Shown here piece after piece: positions 36,047 to 44,671 of a stretch of DNA of 64,000 nucleotides. Source of the stretch: SURF-13 sp038924245. GTDB taxonomy: Bacteria; Pseudomonadota; Gammaproteobacteria; SURF-13. The position numbers and the translations under genes are program-made. Every line of letters starts with the position of its first letter. Positions within the stretch are counted from its first letter, which is position 1. Where the stretch lies: the NCBI GenBank assembly GCA_038924245.1, contig JBCKVB010000003.1, positions 1 to 64,000 of the forward strand, written 5' to 3'. The notes below the pieces were generated by a model. It was given only the letters and a program-made list of their open reading frames with translations, searched no databases and had not been told where the DNA came from.

Positions 36047-36988
36047 TCAGGACGTGAGCGTTTCCGCCGTGCGCCGGCGCTCCAGCAGGATGCGTTTGAA
36101 TGCTTCGGGGTCTTTGGTGTGGGTGATTTCGCCCCGGCGCGGGAAGTGCAGATCATGCAGGCGCGAGAGCCAGAAACGCAGCGCGGCGGCGCGCAGCATC
36201 ACCGGCCAGGCCGCGTGTTCCGCCGCGTCGAACGGACGTTCGCGCGCGTAGGCGTCAAGCAGCCGGCGCTTGCGGTGCTCGTCCAGCGCGCCGCGCGCGT
36301 CGCCGCACCAGTCGTTCACCGTGACCGCCACGTCGTAGAGAAAGGCGTCGTTGCAGGCGTAATAAAAATCTATGATCCCGGTCAGCTCGCTGTCCACGAA
36401 CAGCGCGTTGTCGCGGAACAGGTCGGCGTGGATCACCCCTTGCGGCAGTCCCGTCCACGGGTTTTGTTTTTGATAGTTCAACTCTTCCCGCAGCAGCGCG
36501 GCATCCCCAGGATTTAACTTCGGCAAAACCTTGCGCGCGGTGGCCTTGCGCCAGGCCGCGCCGCGGTCGTTGTCGCGCCGCCCGCTGAAGGAGATGCCCA
36601 CCCGGTGCAGGCGCCCCAGTGCTTTGCCCAACGCGGCGCAGTGCGCGGCGCCGGGTTCGCGCACGTCGCTCCCCTTAAGGCGGCGCACCAGCGCCGCGGG
36701 CTTGCCGCACAGCGTCGTCAAATAACGCCCCTGCCTGTCGGCGAGCGGGTGCGCGCTCGGCACGCCGTGCTCGGCCAGAAACGCCATCAGGTCGAGGAAA
36801 TAGGGCAGGTGCTGGTAAGGCGTGGACTCAAACAGGGTGAGTACGAATTCACCCTCGCTGGTGGTGACGAAATAATTGGTGTTTTCGATACCGGCGCTCA
36901 CGCCGGAATAAGTCACCAACTCGCCCAGCGCATAGCTGAGCAAAAATTCCCTGAGTTGCGGCGGCTCGACGCGGGTGTAGACGGACAT
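36047..36988 (-). CDS. thrB: Homoserine kinase (ThrB, APH/choline-kinase type)
   Basis: The 313-residue enzyme phosphorylates homoserine in threonine synthesis. It belongs to the aminoglycoside-phosphotransferase-like class rather than the GHMP class. Motifs are the N-terminal GVSAGIENTNYFV, PALVRRLKGSDV, the Brenner-type catalytic loop GVIHADLFRDNALF (Asp about residue 190), and the metal-binding GIIDFYYACND. It lies with DUF2782 and polA as in Pseudomonas. It is convergent with the SPOR gene, 7 bp apart. Confidence 0.92.
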   Translation of the reverse strand: MSVYTRVEPPQLREFLLSYALGELVTYSGVSAGIENTNYFVTTSEGEFVLTLFESTPYQHLPYFLDLMAFLAEHGVPSAHPLADRQGRYLTTLCGKPAALVRRLKGSDVREPGAAHCAALGKALGRLHRVGISFSGRRDNDRGAAWRKATARKVLPKLNPGDAALLREELNYQKQNPWTGLPQGVIHADLFRDNALFVDSELTGIIDFYYACNDAFLYDVAVTVNDWCGDARGALDEHRKRRLLDAYARERPFDAAEHAAWPVMLRAAALRFWLSRLHDLHFPRRGEITHTKDPEAFKRILLERRRTAETLTS

Positions 36989-37040
36989 GCGTGAGGACTC
37001 GTTTGAAAAACGGTTGGGCTTCGCTTTATGATTTCGCTAT

Positions 37041-37137
37041 GCGCGGAATAAATCCGCGCTTGCGACTAAAGGGGAGAATCGCGCTTCTCCCCTTTGGAAC
37101 CCCCATCGCGTAAGGTAGCGGTGGCCTTGCTGGGGGT
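37041..37137 (-). terminator. Tandem hairpins between the DUF2782 gene and thrB
   Basis: Three hairpins occupy the gap: GCGCGGA/TCCGCGC (37041-37059), an 11-bp perfect stem AAAGGGGAGAA/TTCTCCCCTTT (37068-37095), and ACCCCCA/TGGGGGT (37099-37137). On the minus strand they follow the DUF2782 stop codon. T-runs are weak, so they may terminate partially or protect the 3' end. Confidence 0.5.
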
Positions 37138-37143
37138 ATTTTA

Positions 37144-37473
37144 TTACCAGCTAAACAGCACCCACTGCGGCACCTGGCTCTTGGTGATATCGTTGGCGCG
37201 CGTCTCCAGCTCGCCGTCGCCGTCGGTGTCTATCAGATAATAGGGCAGCCCCCGGGTGGGCGTGATCTTCACCTGATACAGCCGGCCGTTGACGCGATAC
37301 TCCTCCACGGTTTCCTGTTCCTTCTGGATGAGGGTGATTTCCGGCTCCAGCGTCTCACCGCTTTGCACTTGTTCCGGGATCTCCGGCGGTTCCGGCGCGG
37401 GGGCGAGATCGGTTTCGGCGGCGTAGGCAAGTGGCGCCGCGGCGAGGGTTAACAGCAGAATATAACGTTGCAT
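37144..37473 (-). CDS. DUF2782 secreted protein
   Basis: The 109-residue protein has a signal peptide (LLLTLAAAPLAYA, cut before AETDLAP), a proline/glutamate-rich linker, and the DUF2782 core EEYRVNGRLYQVKITPTRGLPYYLIDTDGDGEL with QVPQWVLFSW at the end. This small family is found next to polA and thrB in gammaproteobacteria, and its role is unknown. The gene lies 15 bp downstream of the LOG-family gene on the same strand. Confidence 0.88.
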   Translation of the reverse strand: MQRYILLLTLAAAPLAYAAETDLAPAPEPPEIPEQVQSGETLEPEITLIQKEQETVEEYRVNGRLYQVKITPTRGLPYYLIDTDGDGELETRANDITKSQVPQWVLFSW

Positions 37474-37488
37474 GACAGAGTGTCCTTT

Positions 37489-38202
37489 TTATAACAGAAT
37501 ACGCTGATCTTCGTCAGCGGACGGCGCGCCGCCGCGGCGCTGGTAATATTCGAAGATGGCATCCACCACCTGTTCGGCGTCGTCCAGCACCTGCATCAGT
37601 TCCAGGTCGGCGGCGTCTATGGCGCCTTCCGCTACCAGGGTGTTCCGGAACCAATCGAGCAGCCCGGTCCAATATTCAGAGTGTACCAGAATCACCGGAA
37701 AACGGCGCACCTTGCCGGTCTGTATCAGGGTGAGGATTTCCGCCAGTTCGTCCAGGGTGCCGAAGCCGCCCGGCAGCACCACGTAGGCCGAGGCGTATTT
37801 GACGAACATCACCTTGCGCGAGAAAAAGTGGCGGAAGTTGAGCGAGATGTCCTGATAGGCGTTGGCGGACTGCTCGTGCGGCAGCATGATGTTGAGCCCG
37901 ACGCTGGGCGATTTGCCCGCCTGCGCGCCCTTGTTCACCGCCTCCATGATGCCGGGACCGCCGCCGCTGATCACGGAGAAGCCGGCATCCGACAGGGTGC
38001 GCGCGATGCGTTCGGCCATCGCGTAATAGGGATGGCCGGGCGCGGTGCGCGAGGAGCCGAAGATGCTCACCGAGGGGCGGATCTCCGCCAGACGCTCGAA
38101 ACCCTCGATGAACTCGGCCATGATCTGGAAGATTTTCCAGGACTCGCGCGACAGCAGCTTGTCGTCCACGCTACGGTGGGCAGTTTTGCCGGTATCATTC
38201 AT
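37489..38202 (-). CDS. LOG-family nucleotide 5'-monophosphate phosphoribohydrolase-like protein
   Basis: The 237-residue Rossmann-fold protein has the family markers SIFGSSRTAPGHPYY, GGGPGIMEAVNKGA and the catalytic PGGFGTLDELAEILTLIQTGK (about residues 142-162). LOG-type enzymes release the base from AMP-like nucleotides; some bacterial members make cytokinins. It is divergent from polA with only 29 bp between start codons (38202 and 38232), so the promoters must overlap the coding starts. Confidence 0.88.
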   Translation of the reverse strand: MNDTGKTAHRSVDDKLLSRESWKIFQIMAEFIEGFERLAEIRPSVSIFGSSRTAPGHPYYAMAERIARTLSDAGFSVISGGGPGIMEAVNKGAQAGKSPSVGLNIMLPHEQSANAYQDISLNFRHFFSRKVMFVKYASAYVVLPGGFGTLDELAEILTLIQTGKVRRFPVILVHSEYWTGLLDWFRNTLVAEGAIDAADLELMQVLDDAEQVVDAIFEYYQRRGGAPSADEDQRILL

Positions 38203-38231
38203 AATGTATGACCTGTCCTTGTGAGCCTGGC

Positions 38232-40970
38232 ATGAAACCCTCTTTGTTACTGGTGGACGGCAGTTCTTATCTGTATCGCGCCTTCCACGCGCTGCCGCCG
38301 CTCAACAATTCCCAGGGCGAGCCGACCGGCGCGGTGTACGGCGTGCTCAACATGCTGCGCAAGCTCAGCGCCGACACTCAGCCAAAATACATCGCGCTGG
38401 TGTTCGACGCCAAGGGCAAGACCTTCCGCGACGAGCTGTTCGAGCGCTACAAGGCGCAACGCCCCCCCATGCCGGATGACCTGGTGCGCCAGATCGAGCC
38501 GCTGTACGCCATTATACAAGCAATGGGTCTGCCATTAATAAGCCTCTCAGGCGTGGAGGCCGACGACGTGATCGGCACGCTCGCCATCCAGGCGGCGGCG
38601 CAGGGCATGGACACGCTCATCTCCACCGGCGACAAGGACTTCGCGCAACTGGTGAACGGCCACATCACGCTCATCAACACCATGACCAATACGGTATTGG
38701 ACCGGCAAGGCGTGATGGAAAAATTCGGCATCACGCCGGAACAGATCATCGCCTATCTCACCCTGGCGGGCGACGCGGCGGACAACGTGCCCGGCGTGCC
38801 CAAGGTGGGGCCGGTCACCGCGGTCAAGTGGCTTAACCAATACGGCACGCTGGCCAACATCGTGGCGCACGCGCAAGAGATACCCGGCAAGGTGGGCGAG
38901 AATCTGCGCGCCGCCATCCCGCTACTGCCGCTGTACCAGCAAGTGCTCACCATCAAGTGCGACGTCGCGCTGCCGTGTACGCTGCTGGATTTGCAGCCGC
39001 GCGCGCCGGATGTCGCGGCGCTACGCCAGCTTTATCAACGCATGGAGTTCAAACGCTGGCTGGCCGATCTGGGTAAAGATATTAGCCCGGCGCAGAACAA
39101 TACCCCCGCACCCTTCGCTTGCGCTCTTCCCTATAAGGGAGAGGGTAGGGGTGAGGGTGGAAAGATCGCCGGTACACAGGCACCTAACCCCCCCCCAGCG
39201 GCGCCGGTTACCTTCGAGACGCCAGGTTCCATCGAGGAACTGCAAAACTGGGCCGCGGCGCAGCGCGCTGCCACAACACTCACCCTGGCGCTGGAAACCT
39301 CTGACGCACAGGGACGTGCTAATGTCGCGGGAGGCAGGACGCCGGGAGCGACCGGCGCGGACTACATGCGCGACGAACTGACCGGGCTGGCATTGCAGAC
39401 GGGAGAAGGCGCGGCGCTTTACCTTGCATTCACCGATGTCCTGCCGCGTGAGGCGGCGCTCGGTGCCTTGCGTGCGCTGTTACAGGATGCCGCCGTTGAA
39501 AAACGTGGGCACGATCTCAAGTTCGCGCTGAATGTGCTGGCGCGCTATGGCGTTGACCTGCAAGGGCTGCGCTTTGACGTGATGCTGGAGTCCTATGTGC
39601 TGGACAGCACCGCCACGCGGCACGATCTTGCCGCGCTGTGTGAAAAATACCTGGGCGCGAAGGCGACCGACGCTTGCGCACAACGCCTTTCCGCGCTGCA
39701 ACGGTTGCACGAACTGCTCTGGCCGCAGTTGCAAAAAATCGCGCCCTTAAAAAAATTATTCACCGAGATTGAAATGCCGCTCATTCCGGTGCTGGCGCGC
39801 ATCGAGCGCGCCGGAGTGGGCGTGGATGTGCGTCTTCTAAACGCGCACAGCGAACAACTCGCCGCGCGCCTCAAGCAACTAGAAGATCAGGCGTATCAAA
39901 TGGCCGGGCAGATGTTCAACTTGAGCTCGCCGCAGCAACTACAGGGCATCCTCTACGACAAGCTCGGCTTGCCGGTGCTGAAAAAAACGCCCAAGGGCCA
40001 GCCCTCCACGGCGGAGGAGGTGTTGCGGGAACTGGCGCTCGATTATCCGCTGCCCAAGCTGATTCTGGAGCAGCGCACGCTGAGCAAGCTCAAGTCTACT
40101 TACACCGATCGCCTGCCGGAACAAGTCAACTCCGTCACTGGGCGCGTGCACACGCGCTATCATCAGGCCGTCACCGCCACCGGACGCCTGTCGTCCAGCG
40201 ACCCCAATCTGCAAAACATCCCGGTGCGCGGCGAGGAGGGCAAGCGTGTGCGCGCGGCGTTCATCGCGCCCGCCGGTTATCAATTACTCTCCGCCGATTA
40301 TTCGCAGATCGAACTGCGCATCATGGCGCACCTCTCCGGCGACGCGCGCCTGAAGCACGCCTTCGCGGGCAATCAGGACATCCACAAGGCCACCGCCGCC
40401 GAGGTGTTCGGCGTCAAACTCGAACAGGTGAGCGCGGAGCAGCGGCGTGCCGCCAAGGTCATCAACTTCGGATTGATCTACGGCATGTCGGCGTTTGGCT
40501 TGGCCAAACAACTCGGCGTGCCGCGCGAGGCGGCGCAGCAGTACATGACACTGTATTTCGCGCGCTACCCCGGCGTGCAGGCGTTCATGGAACGCACGCG
40601 CGCACAGGCGCGCCAGCAAGGTTACGTGGAAACCTTATACGGCCGGCGCCTGTATCTGCCTGAGATCAACAGCCGCAACGGACAACTGCGCCAATACGCC
40701 GAGCGCACCGCCATCAACGCGCCCATGCAGGGCAGCGCCGCCGACATCATCAAGCTCGCCATGCTGCGTATTGACGCCTGGCTGCAACAAAACAAGTTCA
40801 ACGCGCGCATGATCATGCAAGTGCATGACGAATTGGTGTTCGAGGTGGCGGAACAAGACTGTGGGGCGTTGGCCGACGCGGTGCGCCGCCTGATGACCGG
40901 CATCGAAGGCCTGTCCGTCCCCTTAAGCGTGGATATCGGCATAGGCCGCAACTGGGCGGTGGCGCATTAA
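38232..40970 (+). CDS. polA: DNA polymerase I with degenerate proofreading domain
   Basis: This is a 912-residue protein from ATG 38232 (MKPSLLLVDGSSYLYRAF). The 5' nuclease domain is intact to about residue 290 (DDVIGTLA, STGDKDFAQLV, AGDAADNVPGVPKVG). The polymerase domain is intact (YHQAVTATGRLSSSDPNLQNIPVR, SADYSQIELRIMAHL, INFGLIYGMSAFGLA, MIMQVHDELVFE). The 3'-5' exonuclease domain lacks catalytic acids: motif I reads LALETS where E. coli has FDTETD, motif II DLKFAL where E. coli has NLKYDR, and the motif III region is shortened without the Asp. Two repeat-derived inserts lie here: PYKGEGRGEGG (about residue 303) and DAQGRANVAGGRTPGAT (about 358-374). Confidence 0.94.
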   Translation: MKPSLLLVDGSSYLYRAFHALPPLNNSQGEPTGAVYGVLNMLRKLSADTQPKYIALVFDAKGKTFRDELFERYKAQRPPMPDDLVRQIEPLYAIIQAMGLPLISLSGVEADDVIGTLAIQAAAQGMDTLISTGDKDFAQLVNGHITLINTMTNTVLDRQGVMEKFGITPEQIIAYLTLAGDAADNVPGVPKVGPVTAVKWLNQYGTLANIVAHAQEIPGKVGENLRAAIPLLPLYQQVLTIKCDVALPCTLLDLQPRAPDVAALRQLYQRMEFKRWLADLGKDISPAQNNTPAPFACALPYKGEGRGEGGKIAGTQAPNPPPAAPVTFETPGSIEELQNWAAAQRAATTLTLALETSDAQGRANVAGGRTPGATGADYMRDELTGLALQTGEGAALYLAFTDVLPREAALGALRALLQDAAVEKRGHDLKFALNVLARYGVDLQGLRFDVMLESYVLDSTATRHDLAALCEKYLGAKATDACAQRLSALQRLHELLWPQLQKIAPLKKLFTEIEMPLIPVLARIERAGVGVDVRLLNAHSEQLAARLKQLEDQAYQMAGQMFNLSSPQQLQGILYDKLGLPVLKKTPKGQPSTAEEVLRELALDYPLPKLILEQRTLSKLKSTYTDRLPEQVNSVTGRVHTRYHQAVTATGRLSSSDPNLQNIPVRGEEGKRVRAAFIAPAGYQLLSADYSQIELRIMAHLSGDARLKHAFAGNQDIHKATAAEVFGVKLEQVSAEQRRAAKVINFGLIYGMSAFGLAKQLGVPREAAQQYMTLYFARYPGVQAFMERTRAQARQQGYVETLYGRRLYLPEINSRNGQLRQYAERTAINAPMQGSAADIIKLAMLRIDAWLQQNKFNARMIMQVHDELVFEVAEQDCGALADAVRRLMTGIEGLSVPLSVDIGIGRNWAVAH
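39129..39165 (+). repeat. CCCT...AGGGAGAGGG repeat inside polA
   Basis: The repeat contains a short AGGGAGAGGG string and a TAGGGGTGAGGG tail, translated as PYKGEGRGEGG in the linker between the 5' nuclease and exonuclease-like domains. The same string type lies downstream of the tolC-like gene (290-325). Confidence 0.6.
39303..39353 (+). repeat. In-frame GGA-hairpin repeat inside polA
   Basis: GCAC-AGGGAC-GTGC (39306-39319) forms the first hairpin. GTCGC (39324-39328) and GCGAC (39348-39352) close the second, with inner GGC/GCC around AGGAC. It encodes DAQGRANVAGGRTPGAT, in the same reading frame as the priA copy, and lies directly behind the degenerate exonuclease motif I. Confidence 0.85.
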
Positions 40971-40984
40971 TGGATATAATTGTT

Positions 40985-41172
40985 ATTATTCAGTAAGTTA
41001 GTAAAAAGAATCGGGGCCGTTGAACTTTTACATCAGGCGCCAGGTCTTAACCTGTAGAGCACACCTCGTGTGCTCCCCGTTCTCTCCCTGAACGGGTACG
41101 TTTATCCGGCATCCCCAAGTCGGGTAAATCCTTTGGCCCGGTTCTTTCCCCCTTAGAGCCGGGCTCTTTTTT
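40985..41172 (+). ncRNA. Candidate small RNA downstream of polA with intrinsic terminator
   Basis: TATAAT at 40975-40980 is followed by about 150 bp without a good reading frame but with hairpins GAGCACAC/GTGTGCTC (about 41057-41075) and CCCGTTC/GAACGGG (41078-41098). It ends in a strong terminator: GCCCGGTTCT (41136-41145) pairs with AGAGCCGGGC (41155-41164), followed by TCTTTTTT. Spot 42 and ErsA RNAs occupy this position in other gammaproteobacteria; I see no convincing sequence similarity to either. It could also be a long 3' UTR of polA. The remainder to 41326 holds two TTATGTTCCTTA copies and no gene. Confidence 0.45.
41136..41172 (+). terminator. Intrinsic terminator downstream of polA
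   Basis: A ten-base-pair stem (one G-U pair) with loop TTCCCCCTT is followed by TCTTTTTT. It ends transcription of polA or of the candidate small RNA. Confidence 0.75.
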
Positions 41173-41326
41173 ATGTTCCTTAGAGCCGGAGAGCCGGGAT
41201 TTATTTATGTTCCTTATGCCAGCCTTGCCGAGCAAGGGTGCTACAATCCGGCACCTGAATGAGTAACCTGACGACATCCCCATTCGTGCAGCCATGTTTC
41301 CTGGTTTAATGTCCGCCTAGCCCGCC

Positions 41327-43294
41327 GTGAATACCGCCACCCCATCCGCGCACAGCAGAGCCAGAATCTGGCTGGAGTTTTTCGGCTCCATGACCCTCGC
41401 CATCACGCTGCTGTCGGCGCTCGCCATCAGTTCCGTGGTGGGCACGGTGTTGCGTCAGAACGTGCCGTATGAGGATTACATCATCAAATTCGGGCCGTTC
41501 TGGTTCGAGGTGTACAAGTCGCTGGGGCTGTACAATGTGTACAGCGCGGGGTGGTTCTTGTTCGTGCTGGGTTTTTTACTGCTGTCCACCAGCCTGTGCG
41601 TGTTCCGCAATACGCCCGGCTTCGTGCGCGATATGCGCGATTTCCGCTTGCAGCACAGCACGCGCTCGCTACGCGCCTTCGCGCAGCACGCCGAGTGGAC
41701 GGTCACCCTGGGCGCGGAGGCGCTCACCGCGCCGCTTAAAAACTATCTGCACGCGCGCGGTTTCCGCGTGCGGGTGAAGCCGCAAGGCGCGGGGCTGTTG
41801 CTGGCGGGCATGAAGGGCAACGCCAACCGCGTGGGCTACATCCTCACCCACGTCGCGGTGGTGGTGATCTGCATCGGGGCCCTGCTGGACGGCAATCTGC
41901 CGCTCAAGCTCAAGGAGTGGCGAGGCGAGGTGGACCTGGAAACCAAGCCCGGTATTCTGATCTCACAGGTGCCCAAGGAAAGCCGCCTGCCGATGGACAC
42001 TCCCTCTTACCGCGGGGGCGTCGTCATACCGGAAGGCGCAAGCACGCGCGAACTCGTGCTGCAGATGCGTGATGGTTATTTCATCCAGGAGTTGCCGTTT
42101 GAAATCCGCGTCAAGGATTTTCGCGTCGAGTTTTACGACAACGGCCTGCCCAAATCCTTTGAAAGCGATATCGTGCTCACGGACCCGGAGCTGGAGCAGC
42201 CGCTGGAGCAGACCATCTCGGTGAATCACCCCCTGGTTTATAAAGGCTTTACCATTTATCAGTCGGACTTCCGCGACGGCGGCTCCCGGCTCGACTTGCG
42301 CGCCTGGCCGCTGCGCGGAAACAGCGGCGAGGCGCTCAGCGTGCAGGGCATGGTCGGGAATAATCACAGGCTGGATGGGCCGGACGGTTCGCTCACCCTG
42401 GAGCTGACCGATTTCCGCTTGCACAACGTGAGGTCCGCATTGCCGGGTTCCGGGAAAAAATTCGTGGACATTGGTCCGAGTTTTACTTTTAAACTGCGCA
42501 ATGAAAAGGGCGAGGCGCTGGAGTTTGAAAATTACATGCTGCCGTTCGACCAAGACGGGCGCGGATTTTTCCTGAGCGGCGTGCGCAGCGATGAGAATGC
42601 CGAGTTCAGTCCGTCTCGCATCCCGGCGGACGCGCAAAGCGGCGTTGCCGGGTTTATGCGTTTTCATGCCGCGTTGCGCGACCCCGCGCAACGCGGCAAG
42701 GCCGCGCAGCGCGCGGCAAGCGAAGGCCCGCCCGGCACGCGCGCCCTGGCCGGGACCGCGGGCGAATTGCTGGAGCGCTTCGCCGCGGGCGGTTTTGCCG
42801 CGACGCAGGAATACATAGTCTCGCAGCTCGCCTCCGCGGAGGGCGCGCGCCGTGAGCAACTGGCGCGCGCCTATGTCGCTTTGCTGCAAAACAGTTTACA
42901 CGCCTTATATGTGAATCTTGACCTCCCACGGGCGACGGATGCCGCCAGGCAGCAGCAACTCTTCGAGGACGCGGTGAACACCCTGGGCGCGCTGCCTGAA
43001 TACGCTGCGCCGTTTTATTTCGAGCTGGTCGACTTTAACCAGGTGCAGGCAGCGGGCCTGCAAATCGCCCGCACGCCGGGCAAGGGTATGGTGTATCTTG
43101 GTTTCGGCATGATCGTGATCGGCGTGTTCGTGATGTTTTACCTGCCGCATCGCCGCGTGTGGCTGGCGCTGAGCGAAGAGGGCGGCCGGACGCAGGTGCT
43201 GCTGGCGGGTGCGACCAATCGTGATCAGCTGGGTTTTGCCAGAGAATTCGAGGGATTGCGGGACGGCTTGAAAGAGCGCCTGCAGCGTCTATAA
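41327..43294 (+). CDS. resB: System II cytochrome c biogenesis protein ResB
   Basis: The 655-residue protein starts at GTG 41327. It has three early membrane spans (FFGSMTLAITLLSALAISSVVG; WFLFVLGFLLLSTSLCVF; VGYILTHVAVVVICIGALL), a large periplasmic domain with ESDIVLTDPE and HPLVYKGFTIYQSDF, and a last span near residue 590 (MVYLGFGMIVIGVFVMFYL). ResB/Ccs1 works with CcsB (encoded next, 34 bp downstream) to move heme to the periplasm and attach it to apocytochromes c. System II instead of the Ccm system occurs in some gammaproteobacteria and most betaproteobacteria. Confidence 0.94.
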   Translation: MNTATPSAHSRARIWLEFFGSMTLAITLLSALAISSVVGTVLRQNVPYEDYIIKFGPFWFEVYKSLGLYNVYSAGWFLFVLGFLLLSTSLCVFRNTPGFVRDMRDFRLQHSTRSLRAFAQHAEWTVTLGAEALTAPLKNYLHARGFRVRVKPQGAGLLLAGMKGNANRVGYILTHVAVVVICIGALLDGNLPLKLKEWRGEVDLETKPGILISQVPKESRLPMDTPSYRGGVVIPEGASTRELVLQMRDGYFIQELPFEIRVKDFRVEFYDNGLPKSFESDIVLTDPELEQPLEQTISVNHPLVYKGFTIYQSDFRDGGSRLDLRAWPLRGNSGEALSVQGMVGNNHRLDGPDGSLTLELTDFRLHNVRSALPGSGKKFVDIGPSFTFKLRNEKGEALEFENYMLPFDQDGRGFFLSGVRSDENAEFSPSRIPADAQSGVAGFMRFHAALRDPAQRGKAAQRAASEGPPGTRALAGTAGELLERFAAGGFAATQEYIVSQLASAEGARREQLARAYVALLQNSLHALYVNLDLPRATDAARQQQLFEDAVNTLGALPEYAAPFYFELVDFNQVQAAGLQIARTPGKGMVYLGFGMIVIGVFVMFYLPHRRVWLALSEEGGRTQVLLAGATNRDQLGFAREFEGLRDGLKERLQRL

Positions 43295-43328
43295 TGTACC
43301 AAATGTACCAGCAGATAGGAGATTGTTT

Positions 43329-44507
43329 ATGTCCGCATCACCAGAAACGTTAATCAAGGATTTTGGCAAACCGTCGTTTTTGAGCACGCTCACGCTGTTC
43401 GACTGGGTGTGGGCGGCGCTGGTGGTGGGCGGCGCGGCCTACGTGCTGTACCGCTACGGCGCGGTGATGAGTGAGTATGAGATCGGCACCTTATGCGGGG
43501 GGGCGCTCCTGTTGACAGGCACCGGCTGGCACTGGAAGCCGTTGCGCGTGTTTTCGCTGGCGGTGGCGGCGCTGAGCTTGAGCGCCGTGTGGTTGTATGG
43601 ATCCCAGCTCGCCAGCGCCGAAACCAGTTTCATTTTACGGTATCTGCTCGCCAGCCAGTCCGCGATTATGTGGATGAGCACGCTGTTTATTCTCGGCACG
43701 CTCGCCTATTTCATCAGTCTGTTCGCGCGCTCCGATTACGCCGGACAGCTCGCCTCCGCGTTCACCTGGAGCGCCGCCGCGGCGGGACTCATCGGCCTCA
43801 TGGTGCGCTGGCGCGAGTCGTATTTGATCCACCCCGACGTGGGCTACATGCCGCTGAGCAATCTGTACGAGGTATTCATCCTGTTCATGCTCGTCACCAC
43901 GCTGTTGTATCTTTATTATGAAGGGCGCTACCAGACGCGCGCGCTGGGCCCGTTCGTGATGCTGATTATCGGCGCGGCGCTGGCGTTTCTGCTCTGGTTC
44001 ACCTTCGAGCGCGACGGGCACGAGATACAAGGCTTGGTGCCCGCCCTTAAAAACTGGTGGATGAAGATCCATGTGCCGGCCAATTTCGTCGGCTACGGCT
44101 CATTCGCGCTCGCCGGGATGGTGGCTATCGCCTATCTGTTGCGCGAGCGCGCCGAGCGCGTCAATCCGCAAGGCGTATTTGCCACGCGCCTGCCCAGCCT
44201 GGAGATCATGGATGACCTCATGTACAAGGCCATCACGCTGGGCTTCGGCTTTTTCATGCTCGCCACCGTGCTTGGCGCGCTGTGGGCCGCGGAGGCCTGG
44301 GGCGGCTACTGGTCGTGGGATCCGAAGGAGACCTGGGCGCTCATCATATTGCTCAACTACGCCGGCTGGCTGCACTTCCGCTTCACCAAGGGCTGGCGCG
44401 GCACGCCCATGGCATGGTGGGCGATAGGCGGTCTAGGCATTACCACTTTCGCCTTCATGGGCGTGAACATGTTTCTCACCGGCCTGCATTCGTACGGCGG
44501 TCTGTAG
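43329..44507 (+). CDS. ccsB: System II cytochrome c biogenesis protein CcsB
   Basis: The 392-residue heme-handling membrane protein starts at ATG 43329 (TAGGAG 7 bp upstream). About eight hydrophobic segments are visible. The diagnostic tryptophan-rich WWD motif WGGYWSWDPKETWALI lies near residues 320-335. Conserved His residues are at positions such as KIHVPANFVGYGSF and GWLHFRFTKGWRG. It forms the heme-transport/ligation complex with ResB. The stop is followed after 5 bp by a multi-hairpin mobile element. Confidence 0.94.
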   Translation: MSASPETLIKDFGKPSFLSTLTLFDWVWAALVVGGAAYVLYRYGAVMSEYEIGTLCGGALLLTGTGWHWKPLRVFSLAVAALSLSAVWLYGSQLASAETSFILRYLLASQSAIMWMSTLFILGTLAYFISLFARSDYAGQLASAFTWSAAAAGLIGLMVRWRESYLIHPDVGYMPLSNLYEVFILFMLVTTLLYLYYEGRYQTRALGPFVMLIIGAALAFLLWFTFERDGHEIQGLVPALKNWWMKIHVPANFVGYGSFALAGMVAIAYLLRERAERVNPQGVFATRLPSLEIMDDLMYKAITLGFGFFMLATVLGALWAAEAWGGYWSWDPKETWALIILLNYAGWLHFRFTKGWRGTPMAWWAIGGLGITTFAFMGVNMFLTGLHSYGGL

Positions 44508-44512
44508 AGATA

Positions 44513-44671
44513 TTAAGGAACCTCTGATTTATTCAGAGGTTCCTGCGGCACAGGGATGTGCCGCCATTTCCAATGGCGTTAAGCCATTGGAAATGAAGGA
44601 AAGTGAAAATCACATTTTTCACTTTCCGTGCTCTGAGAAGTCCGGGACGGACTTATTCAGAGCTTCCTTAA
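44513..44671 (+). mobile_element. Five-hairpin MITE-like element between ccsB and the cNMP-binding gene
   Basis: The ends TTAAGGAA (44513-44520) and TTCCTTAA (44664-44671) close the element; each is followed inward by [C/G]CTCTGA, giving a TIR of about 15 bp. Inside are five hairpins: GGAACCTCTGA stem (44517-44543), GCGGCACA-GGGA-TGTGCCGC (44545-44564), a 13-bp perfect CATTTCCAATGGC stem (44565-44595), a GGAAAGTGAAAA stem (44598-44627), and GCTCTGA...AGTCCG-GGA-CGGACT...TCAGAGC (44630-44663). It begins 5 bp after the ccsB stop, and its right end supplies the TAA stop of the cNMP gene. No coding sequence. Confidence 0.8.
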
